The notes beneath the pieces are model-generated. The model was given only the letters and a program-made list of their open reading frames with translations, made no database searches and had not been told where the DNA came from. The position numbers and the translations under genes are program-made. Below are positions 29,426 to 37,067 of a stretch of 64,000 nucleotides of DNA, one piece after another (position 1 is the first letter of the stretch; every line of letters begins with the position of its first letter). Source of the stretch: Pseudomonas sp. ok272 (GTDB lineage Bacteria; Pseudomonadota; Gammaproteobacteria; Pseudomonadales; Pseudomonadaceae); NCBI RefSeq assembly GCF_900109995.1, contig NZ_FOCB01000001.1, forward strand, positions 62,001-126,000, written 5' to 3'.

Positions 29426-29902
29426 TCAATCGGCGGACTTGTTTTGACCGCTGGTCGCTTTGAGTGCCCGTAGCTGCGCTTGAACTTCCGCCAGTTGTGC
29501 TTCCAGTTGCTCGACTCGCTGCTGTGCCTTGACCTGTACGCTGACGTCCTTTTGCACACCGACGAAATAGGTCCGTTGGTCGCTTTTGTTGTGCATCGTT
29601 GAAAGCGACAGCTCATTCCAGAAGTGCGTACCGTCCTTGCGGTAGTTGCGCAGCACTTCACGGCATGATCCGCCCTGTTTAATCGTCTCGCGGATGATGC
29701 TCAGCCCAGCCTGATCGCGATCACCAGATTGCAAAAAACGACAGTCCTGATAAAGAATCTCGTCGGCGCTATAGCCGGTGAGCCGTTCAAACGCGGGGTT
29801 CACGTAGATCAGAATGTTGTCGTCATCACCTTCCTTCTCGGCGATCACGATTCCATCGTTCGAGGCGTTGATCACCATCTGCATCAGTTGGGCATTGATC
29901 AT
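29426..29902 (-). CDS. Short LOV-domain blue-light photoreceptor (PpSB-LOV type)
   Basis: A 158-residue protein consisting of one LOV (PAS) domain with N- and C-terminal helices and no effector domain, like PpSB1-LOV of P. putida. The photoactive cysteine is Cys54 in YQDCRFLQ, where canonical LOV has NCRFLQ; the flavin-contacting LIYVNPAFERLTGY and the NYRKDGTHFWNEL and TYFVGVQKDVS strands are all present. The C-terminal helix (about 120-150) is a Gln/Glu/Leu-rich coiled coil for dimerisation. In P. putida such proteins are needed for light induction through class II LitR regulators; a LitR-like gene lies 665 bases away. Confidence 0.92.
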   Translation of the reverse strand: MINAQLMQMVINASNDGIVIAEKEGDDDNILIYVNPAFERLTGYSADEILYQDCRFLQSGDRDQAGLSIIRETIKQGGSCREVLRNYRKDGTHFWNELSLSTMHNKSDQRTYFVGVQKDVSVQVKAQQRVEQLEAQLAEVQAQLRALKATSGQNKSAD

Positions 29903-30055
29903 CGGTGAATCCTTTCAAGCGAAAAAGGTGCATGACATTTTAAGACATGGCGGGTGGCTGTCCACTCGCCATCAGGGCTAATTGAGAGGCAATCGCAGTT
30001 TTTTTTCCTCAACTGGTAACATCACAATCTTTTACTCAGCCTCAGGAACAGATTG

Positions 30056-30511
30056 ATGAAAGTTGCCATCCTTAGCGGCTCGGTGTACGGCACCGCCGAA
30101 GAAGTTGCCCGGCATGCAGCCGAATTGCTCGATCAGGCCGGTTTCCAGACCTGGCACAATCCTCGGGCCACCCTCGCCGATGTCCAGGCTTTTGCGCCTG
30201 AAGCGCTCCTGGCCGTTACCTCGACCACCGGCATGGGCGAGCTGCCGGACAACCTGCAACCGCTGTACTCGGCCCTGCGCGATCAACTGCCGGCGGCCTG
30301 GCGCGGCTTGCCTGGGGCGGTGATCGGCCTGGGCGATGCCAGCTACGGCGATACCTTCTGCGGAGGGGGTGAGCAAATGCGTGAGTTGTTCGGCGAGCTG
30401 GGTGTTCGCGAAGTCCTGCCGATGCTGCGCCTGGACGCCAGTGAAAGCGTCACACCTGAAAGCGATGCCGAACCCTGGCTGGCCGAGCTGATCGGCGCCC
30501 TGCGCGGCTGA
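30056..30511 (+). CDS. Flavodoxin (MioC-like)
   Basis: A 151-residue FMN-binding flavodoxin-like electron carrier. The phosphate-binding loop is LSGSVYGTAEEVA (residues about 7-19), followed by VTSTTGMGELPDN and GLGDASYGDTFCGGG, both FMN-contact loops. The layout resembles MioC, which supports biotin synthase and similar reactions, but the partner is unknown. The ATG at 30056 is chosen over the TTG one codon upstream, with AGGAA before it. Confidence 0.92.
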   Translation: MKVAILSGSVYGTAEEVARHAAELLDQAGFQTWHNPRATLADVQAFAPEALLAVTSTTGMGELPDNLQPLYSALRDQLPAAWRGLPGAVIGLGDASYGDTFCGGGEQMRELFGELGVREVLPMLRLDASESVTPESDAEPWLAELIGALRG

Positions 30512-30533
30512 TCGAAGCCCAAGTAAGCTGCGA

Positions 30534-30553
30534 TGGCGCCGTTTTCGGCGCCA
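30534..30553. terminator. Hairpin after the flavodoxin gene
   Basis: TGGCGCCG and CGGCGCCA form a perfect 8-bp stem with a TTTT loop. No T-tract follows, so termination efficiency is uncertain. Confidence 0.5.
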
Positions 30554-30703
30554 ATTCACTGGTTTCCCCCCTGCCTTCCAACGGCCTGAAACCGACTGAC
30601 TCGCTAGGTCAGTAAGCTGGCTGCCAATGCAACTACCCTATTGCTTGCGCCTGACTAGACTGCGTTCACGTCTACACAATAATAAAAACCCGAGGTCGTT
30701 GCC

Positions 30704-30910
30704 GTGAGCGTAGCCCCCGTCCAGTGCACGTCGAATTCAAGCAATCAGTTCAGTGCTGCCGAATTGATTGGCATCGAAGCGCAGATCCTGGCCGGCGCCA
30801 AAGCGATGATTGCCGGGGTGAGCCAACGGGCTCAAGGAATGGGAGGCGCGTTGGCCAGGCCGGCGTTGCTGCGCAGACTCGATCAACTCGACCCAGGTTA
30901 TAGACTCTAA
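30704..30910 (+). CDS. Small protein of unknown function, coupled to alpha/beta hydrolase
   Basis: A 68-residue ORF from a GTG start, with CGAGG about 9 bases upstream. The sequence is rich in Ala, Gln and Leu, has no signal peptide or membrane segment, and matches no family I know. Its TAA overlaps the ATG of the next gene by one base (TAATG), strong evidence for translational coupling and that it is really translated. Confidence 0.6.
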   Translation: MSVAPVQCTSNSSNQFSAAELIGIEAQILAGAKAMIAGVSQRAQGMGGALARPALLRRLDQLDPGYRL

Positions 30911-31812
30911 TGCGACTCGCCGAGATTCCTCTATGTGTCTGGCGCAAGCGTGGCCAGAGCTTTGTGTTTCGAGGCCAGACCATCCGTTATTGGGTGGCCG
31001 GGCAGGGAGAACCGTTGCTGCTGATCCACGGGTTTCCTACCGCCAGTTGGGATTGGCACTACTTGTGGCAGCCTTTGACCCAGCGATATCGGGTAATCGC
31101 CTGCGACATGCTCGGTTTCGGCGACTCCGCCAAACCGGCCAACCACACCTACTGCCTGCTGGAACAAGCTGACCTGCAGCAGGCATTGCTGGAGCATCTG
31201 GGGGTTCGTCAACCCGTGCACCTGCTGGCCCATGACTATGGCGACAGCGTGGCGCAGGAACTGCTTGCCCGGCATGTAGAAGCGCGTATCGAAGTGGCCA
31301 GTTGCGTGTTCCTCAACGGTGGCCTGTTCCCCGAAACCCATCGTCCGGTGCTGATGCAAAAACTGTTGCTCAGCCCGTTGGGCTGGATGATCGGGCGAGC
31401 GTTTTCCCGTGATGGCCTGGTCAAGAGCTTCCAGCAAATCTTCGGCCCGCAGACCGGCCCCAGTGAAAGCCAACTGGATGACTTCTGGAGCTTGATTGAC
31501 AGTAATCACGGCACGCGGGTGCTGCACAAGTTGATCAACTATGTGCCGCAGCGCCGCGTTCAGCGTGAGCGCTGGGTCAACGCCATGCAATCAGGCACGG
31601 TGGCGCTGCGAGTCATCGACGGTGAAGTCGATCCAGTCTCCGGCGCCCACATGGTTGAGCGTTACCGGCAGTTGATCCCCAATGCGGACACGGTCTTGCT
31701 GCATGGCATTGGGCATTACCCTCAGATCGAGGCGCCGGTTCAGGTGCTCAAGCACTACCTGGCGTTTCGTAATCACCTGGACGCTCCTGCGCTGAAGTTT
31801 GCCTGCTCCTGA
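30910..31812 (+). CDS. Alpha/beta hydrolase with Asp nucleophile (MEST/haloalkane dehalogenase-like)
   Basis: A 300-residue alpha/beta hydrolase. The oxyanion loop is IHGFPTASWDWHYLW and the nucleophile elbow reads LLAHDYGDSVAQEL, placing Asp109 as nucleophile. An Asp nucleophile fits haloalkane dehalogenases, epoxide hydrolases and the MEST group, the last sharing the HDYGD-VAQEL pattern. The catalytic His is in LHGIGHYPQIEAP near the C-terminus. The substrate is unknown. Translation is coupled to the 68-residue ORF upstream. Confidence 0.87.
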   Translation: MRLAEIPLCVWRKRGQSFVFRGQTIRYWVAGQGEPLLLIHGFPTASWDWHYLWQPLTQRYRVIACDMLGFGDSAKPANHTYCLLEQADLQQALLEHLGVRQPVHLLAHDYGDSVAQELLARHVEARIEVASCVFLNGGLFPETHRPVLMQKLLLSPLGWMIGRAFSRDGLVKSFQQIFGPQTGPSESQLDDFWSLIDSNHGTRVLHKLINYVPQRRVQRERWVNAMQSGTVALRVIDGEVDPVSGAHMVERYRQLIPNADTVLLHGIGHYPQIEAPVQVLKHYLAFRNHLDAPALKFACS

Positions 31813-31820
31813 GGCACCGA

Positions 31821-31842
31821 CCCTTGCAGGTGGCTGCAAGGG
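31821..31842 (+). terminator. Hairpin after the alpha/beta hydrolase gene
   Basis: CCCTTGCAG and CTGCAAGGG form a perfect 9-bp stem with loop GTGG right after the stop codon. Only TT follows, so it is a weak intrinsic terminator at best. Confidence 0.5.
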
Positions 31843-31957
31843 TTGCCCCTTCGATCATCCCCCAGCCTTATCGCGCACCATTCAGCCCCAGCCCAGTTGA
31901 TTGTGAGCTCATGCCTTGTGCCTGACACTCAGCGCCTCTGATACCTGGAGGTTGCGA

Positions 31958-32869
31958 ATGAACGAGTCTGTGCGTTTCGAAGATAAAGTCGTGATCGTCA
32001 CGGGGGCGGGCGGTGGCTTGGGGCGGGCGCATGCGTTGTTGTTTGCCCGGCACGGGGCCAGGGTGGTGGTCAACGACCTGGGTGGCTCGGCGCAAGGCGA
32101 AGGCGCCAACGCTTCGGCGGCTGACCGGGTGGTTGCCGAGATCCGTGAGGCAGGCGGCACCGCGGTTGCCAATCATGACTCAGTGACCGAGGGTGAAAAA
32201 ATCGTCCAGCATGCCCTCGATGCTTTCGGCCGGCTCGATGTCGTGGTCAACAACGCCGGGATTCTGCGCGATAAGACCTTCCACAAGATGGACGACAGCG
32301 ATTGGGACCTGGTTTACCGCGTCCATGTCGAAGGTGCTTACAAAGTCACTCGCGCCGCCTGGCCCCACCTGCGCGAGCAAAACTACGGTCGCGTGATCTT
32401 CACTGCCTCGACCTCCGGCATCTACGGCAACTTTGGCCAGTCCAACTACGGCATGGCCAAGTTGGGCCTGTATGGCCTGACCCGCACCTTGGCTATCGAA
32501 GGCCGCAAGCACAACGTCCTGGTCAACGCCATCGCCCCCACCGGCGGTACACGCATGACCGAAGGCCTGATCCCGCCGCAGGTGTTCGAACAACTGAAAC
32601 CCGAGTTGGTCAGCCCGTTGGTGGTGTACCTGGCCAGCGAACACTGCCAGGAAACCTCCGGGTTGTTCGAAGTCGGTGGTGGCTGGATCGGCAAAGTGCG
32701 CTGGGAGCGTAGCCTGGGGGCCGGCTTTGATCCGCGTGCGGGTTTCTCACCGGAAGACGTCGCCGCCCATTGGCAGCAGATCTGCGATTTCGAGGGGGCG
32801 ACGCATCCGAAGGACAACATTGAGGCGCTGAAGGAAATGATGGGAAATCTGCAGCGGTACGTGTTGTAG
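31958..32869 (+). CDS. Short-chain dehydrogenase (3-hydroxyacyl-CoA / HSD17B4-like)
   Basis: A 303-residue SDR resembling the N-terminal dehydrogenase domain of peroxisomal multifunctional enzyme type 2, which oxidises (3R)-hydroxyacyl-CoA. The cofactor motif is VTGAGGGLGRAHALL, NNAG follows near residue 95, and the catalytic Ser and YxxxK are in FTASTSGIYGNFGQSNYGMAK. The long C-terminal tail (GAGFDPRAGFSPEDVAAHW) is typical of this subgroup. GGAG at 31947-31950 supports ATG 31958. Substrate is inferred, not proven. Confidence 0.87.
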   Translation: MNESVRFEDKVVIVTGAGGGLGRAHALLFARHGARVVVNDLGGSAQGEGANASAADRVVAEIREAGGTAVANHDSVTEGEKIVQHALDAFGRLDVVVNNAGILRDKTFHKMDDSDWDLVYRVHVEGAYKVTRAAWPHLREQNYGRVIFTASTSGIYGNFGQSNYGMAKLGLYGLTRTLAIEGRKHNVLVNAIAPTGGTRMTEGLIPPQVFEQLKPELVSPLVVYLASEHCQETSGLFEVGGGWIGKVRWERSLGAGFDPRAGFSPEDVAAHWQQICDFEGATHPKDNIEALKEMMGNLQRYVL

Positions 32870-32929
32870 CGCCTCTTGATGCCATCGAACGCGCCGCGCG
32901 CTGCGTGGAGTGGCGCGTTCCCAGGGACA

Positions 32930-33694
32930 CTAAACCGAGTACTTCTTGACCAGCGCCACCAGGTTCGCTGCGGTTTCCAGGTCCAGGACGCCATCATATT
33001 TTTCCGGACGGAAATGCAACTGGAATGCCCGCACCAGTTGCTGGAACCCAAGCTCGGTCGTGGCCGACGCAATGTCGTAGCCATAGGCCTTGAAGAGGGC
33101 GAGTGACTGAGTGCGCGTGGGCAGTCCGTTCTTTTGGTACTCCTGTAGGCAAGCGCATTGAGTGGCTGCGTCGTACCAGGCACCGATACCTTTCACGTAC
33201 AGGGCATGCCATGGAAACGCCGGCCCCGGGTCGCTCTTGCGACCGACAGAGATATCGGAGTGGCCAACGACGTTTCGCGGGCTGATGTCGGGGTAGCGCT
33301 TGAGTATGTCCAACGCCAGTTGTTCGATGGCGGCTATCTGCTGGGGGTGGTAAGGCGGGAAGGTGAATTGTCCCTGATTGTCGCTGGCCAAGTTCACGAT
33401 CTCGATACCGATTGAGGTGTCATTGAGATTGCTACGCTCGCCCCATTGACTGACCCCCGCATGCCAGGCTCGGTGGTTTTCATCGACCAGGCTAAAAATC
33501 TGCTGATCGGTGAAGCCGGCGTTGACATAGGTGGTATCGGAGATATCCGGGACCAAGTAGTGGGCACTGACATTGGCACCGGTCAGGGCAGTTAACGAAC
33601 TTGAAAAGTTGCCGGCCGTGTAGTGAAGAATCAGAAAGCGCACTCGGGAGTTATAACCCATGCTGCGAAAGTTGTTATTGATAGGAAACATCAT
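32930..33694 (-). CDS. N-acetylmuramoyl-L-alanine amidase (AmpDh3-type)
   Basis: A 254-residue zinc amidase of the AmpD/AmiD (Amidase_2) family that cuts the stem peptide from muramic acid. Zinc ligands are in FLILHYTAG (His), and VGHSDISVGRKSDPGPAF (His, Asp, Lys). A peptidoglycan-binding domain fills residues 185-254. The order and the missing classical signal peptide match P. aeruginosa AmpDh3, which turns over cell wall in the periplasm and has been reported as a type VI secretion substrate. AGGA upstream supports ATG 33694. No secretion genes lie nearby. Confidence 0.9.
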   Translation of the reverse strand: MMFPINNNFRSMGYNSRVRFLILHYTAGNFSSSLTALTGANVSAHYLVPDISDTTYVNAGFTDQQIFSLVDENHRAWHAGVSQWGERSNLNDTSIGIEIVNLASDNQGQFTFPPYHPQQIAAIEQLALDILKRYPDISPRNVVGHSDISVGRKSDPGPAFPWHALYVKGIGAWYDAATQCACLQEYQKNGLPTRTQSLALFKAYGYDIASATTELGFQQLVRAFQLHFRPEKYDGVLDLETAANLVALVKKYSV

Positions 33695-33826
33695 TTGATC
33701 ATCCTGAATAGTTAAACGCGTGTTGGCGTCAGCCGCAGGGTAGCAGCGCGTGTATTCAGTCACAGCTAGTGGCGTTTTGCTGTTTTGTAAGCGGATCTTA
33801 GAGGTTGTCGCGGGTAGTTTTTTGGC

Positions 33827-33854
33827 AAAAAAAAGCCGCTGCAAAAGCAGCGGC
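33827..33854 (-). terminator. Strong leftward intrinsic terminator
   Basis: On the minus strand an 8-bp perfect stem (GCCGCTGC / GCAGCGGC) with TTTT loop is followed by eight T. It lies upstream of the amidase gene, so it must end a separate leftward transcript arising from 33855-34340. Confidence 0.85.
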
Positions 33855-33934
33855 AAAAGTAAGACGTTAGATTAAGGAGCTACAAATCAACGTCAGTGAA
33901 CAGCGGGGTGCTGAACTGAAGTGTTGGGTTCAAT

Positions 33935-34108
33935 TCAGCGGGATAGTTTGGCTGTGCCAGTGTTCGACTCACCCCTGGCGGCCTCAAGGTATTCAGGCGG
34001 TTTGCCGTGAAAGCCAGGCAAGCATAAGGCTTTGTCGGTCAAGGAGAAATAGCGATTATTGACATGCAGTGTTGCATCTTTGGCAACAGTCGCCCTAGCA
34101 CGGGTCAT
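33935..34108 (-). CDS. Possible small protein gene or remnant upstream of the leftward terminator
   Basis: A 57-residue reading frame from ATG 34108, open further upstream to a stop at 34164-34166. Composition is protein-like (AKDATLHVNNRYFSLTDKAL in the middle) but no family is recognised. There is no clear ribosome-binding site. A hairpin (33910-33920 with 33929-33939) overlaps the stop, and a strong terminator follows at 33827-33854, showing that something is transcribed leftward here. It could instead be a gene remnant or part of a small RNA. Confidence 0.35.
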   Translation of the reverse strand: MTRARATVAKDATLHVNNRYFSLTDKALCLPGFHGKPPEYLEAARGESNTGTAKLSR

Positions 34109-34163
34109 CCCCGTCGCGGGGTGGTCGGGTTCGTAGACCTGGATAATTGAAACTATGCAGCGT

Positions 34164-34347
34164 TAACCTAATTAGTTAGTTGGGGGCTGGAGAAGTTGTT
34201 GTGTGTGGGGGGTATAAGAATGTTTACGAATTAACACATATTGCTGGGTGTACTTTAAAGGTTGGGCTGGATATAAATGACGGGCCGTCCCGTTGAGAGT
34301 GAGAAGAGTTCGCTCTTGGGGTAACTTCAATTGAAAGGATTCAAACT
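34164..34347. other. AT-rich intergenic region
   Basis: This stretch, part of the 653-base gap between the amidase gene and the 112-residue gene, is clearly AT-richer than its surroundings. It presumably holds the promoter of the rightward gene at 34348 and of any leftward transcript. An AAAGGA ribosome-binding site precedes 34348. Nothing else is recognised. Confidence 0.5.
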
Positions 34348-34686
34348 ATGTCGAATGTTGATTTGCTGAATGATGTCACTGAGAAACTCAATAGGTATTT
34401 CGATGCTGCGGGCTTTGGACTTAAGGCCGAGCAGATGTACCTGACGGCAATGGTAAAAGTTCAGCATACCGGCGAGGAAGTCATTGGCTACTCGCAAACG
34501 GTCGCCTGGGCAATCATGGAACGGGTCCAAGAGAATGAACCGCCGCAATATGACGCTGAACATGTCGGGATCTTTACCCATCAATGGACATTCGATCCAG
34601 CCTATCGCGTGGATGAAAGCCAACTCAATTTGGATCAGTTAAATGGGATTGGCCGTGAAATCGTTGAGTCCTATAACGGTCTTTGA
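34348..34686 (+). CDS. Hypothetical 112-residue protein
   Basis: No family is recognised. The protein is acidic, soluble-looking, lacks a signal peptide and membrane segments, and starts MSNVDLLNDVTEKLNRYFDA. Codon use is less GC-rich than in the neighbours, which suggests a later arrival. It has a good ribosome-binding site and its own downstream terminator. Size and location beside an AmpDh3-type amidase invite the idea of an inhibitor or immunity protein, but no motif supports this. Confidence 0.7.
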   Translation: MSNVDLLNDVTEKLNRYFDAAGFGLKAEQMYLTAMVKVQHTGEEVIGYSQTVAWAIMERVQENEPPQYDAEHVGIFTHQWTFDPAYRVDESQLNLDQLNGIGREIVESYNGL

Positions 34687-34721
34687 TCATCAGTAGACAC
34701 GGATGGATTGCGGCTAACACA

Positions 34722-34761
34722 GGGCCCGGGATGCACTCAGCGTGCATCACCGGACCCTTTT
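34722..34761 (+). terminator. Intrinsic terminator after the 112-residue gene
   Basis: An interrupted stem (GGG-CCGG-ATGCAC with GTGCAT-CCGG-CCC) and loop TCAGC is followed by TTTT, 36 bases past the stop codon. Confidence 0.75.
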
Positions 34762-34791
34762 GCAGTTGTTCAATACGGGCAGGCGCCTGAA

Positions 34792-35598
34792 CTACTCGGG
34801 GCTGGCATCCGGTTCGTAGCCCATGCGCCAACTCACGGCCCGGGTGGCGGCCAGCAGACGCCGGGCGGCCGGGCCGTTTTCGTCGGCGTGGAACAATGAG
34901 GCGGGGCCGACGATGGTGAGCACGGCGACCACCTGGCCAAGGGCGTTGAACACCGGCGCCGATAGCGCATCGACGCCAGGCATCAGCAGCCCATGCACAT
35001 GATGCAGGCCACGCTGGCGAATCTGTTCGCACAAGCTGGCATAGGCCGGTTCATCGGCCAGTGGGTGGGCCTCGGTCGCCAACACTTCCTGATGGCGCAG
35101 TTCGGCTGTTTCACGCTGGGGCAGGAAGGCGCCAAACACCAGACCTGTGGATGAACTGAGCAGCGGCAACACCGAGCCCAATTGGGTCACGACGGTGACC
35201 GCCCGCACCGCCGGCTCGATATGCACCACGGTCGCACCTTGATTGCCCCACACCGCGAGAAAGCAGGTTTCATTCAACTCGTCGCGTAACTCTGACAGTG
35301 GCAGTGCAGCCACTTTCACCACATCCATACTGTTCAAGGCGGCCAGGCCAACACGCAAGGCTTCACGGCCCAGGCCGTAGTGGTTGGTGGCGCTGTTCTG
35401 TTCGGCAAAACCGCTGGCGATCAGCGCCTGCAGGTAGCGATGAACCTTGCTCGCCGGCATCTGCACGTGTTCGGCCAGGCGCGACAAGGAGGTTGAGGGC
35501 GACAACTGGGCCAGGGCCTTGAGGATGTCGGTACCGACTTCGGCCGAGCGGACTTTCTGTTTGCCGTTGCTGTCGGCGGTGGTGCGCGGCTTTTCCAT
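34792..35598 (-). CDS. hmgR: IclR-family repressor of homogentisate genes
   Basis: A 268-residue IclR regulator: N-terminal winged helix at about residues 18-80 (LSRLAEHVQMPASKVHRYLQAL) and a C-terminal effector domain. It diverges from hmgA-fahA-maiA and a matching operator lies between them, so it is the HmgR-type repressor that responds to homogentisate. The assignment rests on family plus location; both agree with the P. putida hmg locus. Confidence 0.93.
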   Translation of the reverse strand: MEKPRTTADSNGKQKVRSAEVGTDILKALAQLSPSTSLSRLAEHVQMPASKVHRYLQALIASGFAEQNSATNHYGLGREALRVGLAALNSMDVVKVAALPLSELRDELNETCFLAVWGNQGATVVHIEPAVRAVTVVTQLGSVLPLLSSSTGLVFGAFLPQRETAELRHQEVLATEAHPLADEPAYASLCEQIRQRGLHHVHGLLMPGVDALSAPVFNALGQVVAVLTIVGPASLFHADENGPAARRLLAATRAVSWRMGYEPDASPE

Positions 35599-35658
35599 GG
35601 TTCAGTCAGGTCTGGGGATGAGTGGGCGTCTTTATAGCTTGACGGTCAATACCAATCA

Positions 35659-35685
35659 AATTACGTTATGCGTAATTGAATTACG
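35659..35685. promoter_or_regulatory. HmgR operator: inverted repeat plus third half-site
   Basis: AATTACG and CGTAATT (35659-35665 and 35671-35677) form a perfect palindrome around TTATG. A third copy of the half-site, AATTACG, follows one base later at 35679-35685. The site lies 61 bases upstream of hmgR and 75 upstream of hmgA, right for repression of both. Confidence 0.85.
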
Positions 35686-35759
35686 ATAAAAATAACCTGG
35701 CGTGCCGACACTCCGAACAGGAGCCTTGGCCACGGCCTACTCTGCGTTCAGGAGGCTCC

Positions 35760-37064
35760 ATGAACCTCGATTCAACCGCGCCGGCGCTGGCTTACCAGTC
35801 GGGCTTTGGCAACGAATTCAGCAGCGAAGCGTTGCCCGGTGCGCTGCCGGTCGGCCAGAACTCTCCACAAAAAGCGCCCTATGGTCTCTACGCCGAGCTG
35901 TTCTCCGGCACGGCGTTCACCATGGCCCGCAGCGAATCGCGCCGTACCTGGATGTACCGCATCCAGCCTTCGGCCAAGCACCCGGCATTCGTCAAGCTTG
36001 AGCGGCAGTTGGCAGGCGGTCCGCTGGGCGACGTCACGCCCAATCGCCTGCGCTGGAACCCCCTGGACATCCCCACCGAACCCACCGATTTCATCGACGG
36101 CCTGGTGAGCATGGCGGCCAACTCGGGGGCGAATAAGCCGGCGGGGATCAGCGTCTATCACTACGGCGCCAATTGCTCGATGGCGCGCGTGTTTTTTAAT
36201 GCCGATGGCGAGTGGTTGCTGGTGCCGCAGTTGGGGCGCCTGCGCATCGTCACTGAGCTGGGGGTGCTGGACGTCGAACCGCTGGAAATCGCGGTGCTGC
36301 CACGCGGCCTCAAGTTCCGCATCGAGTTGCTGGACCCGCAGGCTCGCGGCTACCTGGCCGAGAACCATGGCGCACCCTTGCGCCTGCCGGACCTGGGACC
36401 GATTGGCAGCAATGGCCTGGCCAACCCTCGGGATTTCCTGACCCCGGTCGCGTACTACGAAGACCTGCGCCAACCCACGACCCTGGTGCAGAAGTTCCTC
36501 GGTGAATTGTGGGGCTGCGAGTTGGATCACTCGCCGCTGAACGTGGTCGCCTGGCACGGCAATAACGTGCCGTACAAATATGACCTGCGGCGCTTCAACA
36601 CCCTTGGCACCGTCAGCTTCGATCACCCGGACCCGTCGATCTTCACCGTGCTGACCTCGCCCACCAGTGTCCATGGCTTGGCCAATCTCGACTTTGTGAT
36701 CTTCCCGCCACGCTGGATGGTTGCCGAGAACACCTTCCGTCCGCCTTGGTTCCACCGCAACCTGATGAACGAGTTCATGGGGTTGATCCAGGGCGCCTAT
36801 GATGCCAAGGCCGAGGGCTTCGTGCCGGGTGGCGCGTCGCTGCACAGTTGCATGAGTGCCCACGGCCCCGACGGCGAGACCTGCACCAAGGCCATCGAGG
36901 CTCAACTGGCCCCGAGCAAAATCGATAACACCATGGCGTTCATGTTCGAGACCAGCCAGGTGCTGCGTCCTAGCCGTTTTGCCCTTGACTGCCCACAGTT
37001 GCAAGCCACTTACGACACTTGCTGGGCATCGCTGCCCGTCACGTTCAACCCGAATCGGAGATAA
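35760..37064 (+). CDS. hmgA: Homogentisate 1,2-dioxygenase
   Basis: HmgA is the non-haem iron dioxygenase that opens the ring of homogentisate to maleylacetoacetate, the central step of tyrosine and phenylalanine breakdown. The ATG at 35760 gives 434 residues, the family length, with GGAGG at 35751-35755; the longer upstream frame includes the operator. Characteristic parts are [19 protein letters not shown] and the C-terminal [20 protein letters not shown] with the iron-binding region, then [12 protein letters not shown]. Loss of this enzyme gives brown pyomelanin. Confidence 0.97.
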   Translation: MNLDSTAPALAYQSGFGNEFSSEALPGALPVGQNSPQKAPYGLYAELFSGTAFTMARSESRRTWMYRIQPSAKHPAFVKLERQLAGGPLGDVTPNRLRWNPLDIPTEPTDFIDGLVSMAANSGANKPAGISVYHYGANCSMARVFFNADGEWLLVPQLGRLRIVTELGVLDVEPLEIAVLPRGLKFRIELLDPQARGYLAENHGAPLRLPDLGPIGSNGLANPRDFLTPVAYYEDLRQPTTLVQKFLGELWGCELDHSPLNVVAWHGNNVPYKYDLRRFNTLGTVSFDHPDPSIFTVLTSPTSVHGLANLDFVIFPPRWMVAENTFRPPWFHRNLMNEFMGLIQGAYDAKAEGFVPGGASLHSCMSAHGPDGETCTKAIEAQLAPSKIDNTMAFMFETSQVLRPSRFALDCPQLQATYDTCWASLPVTFNPNRR

Positions 37065-37067
37065 CCC

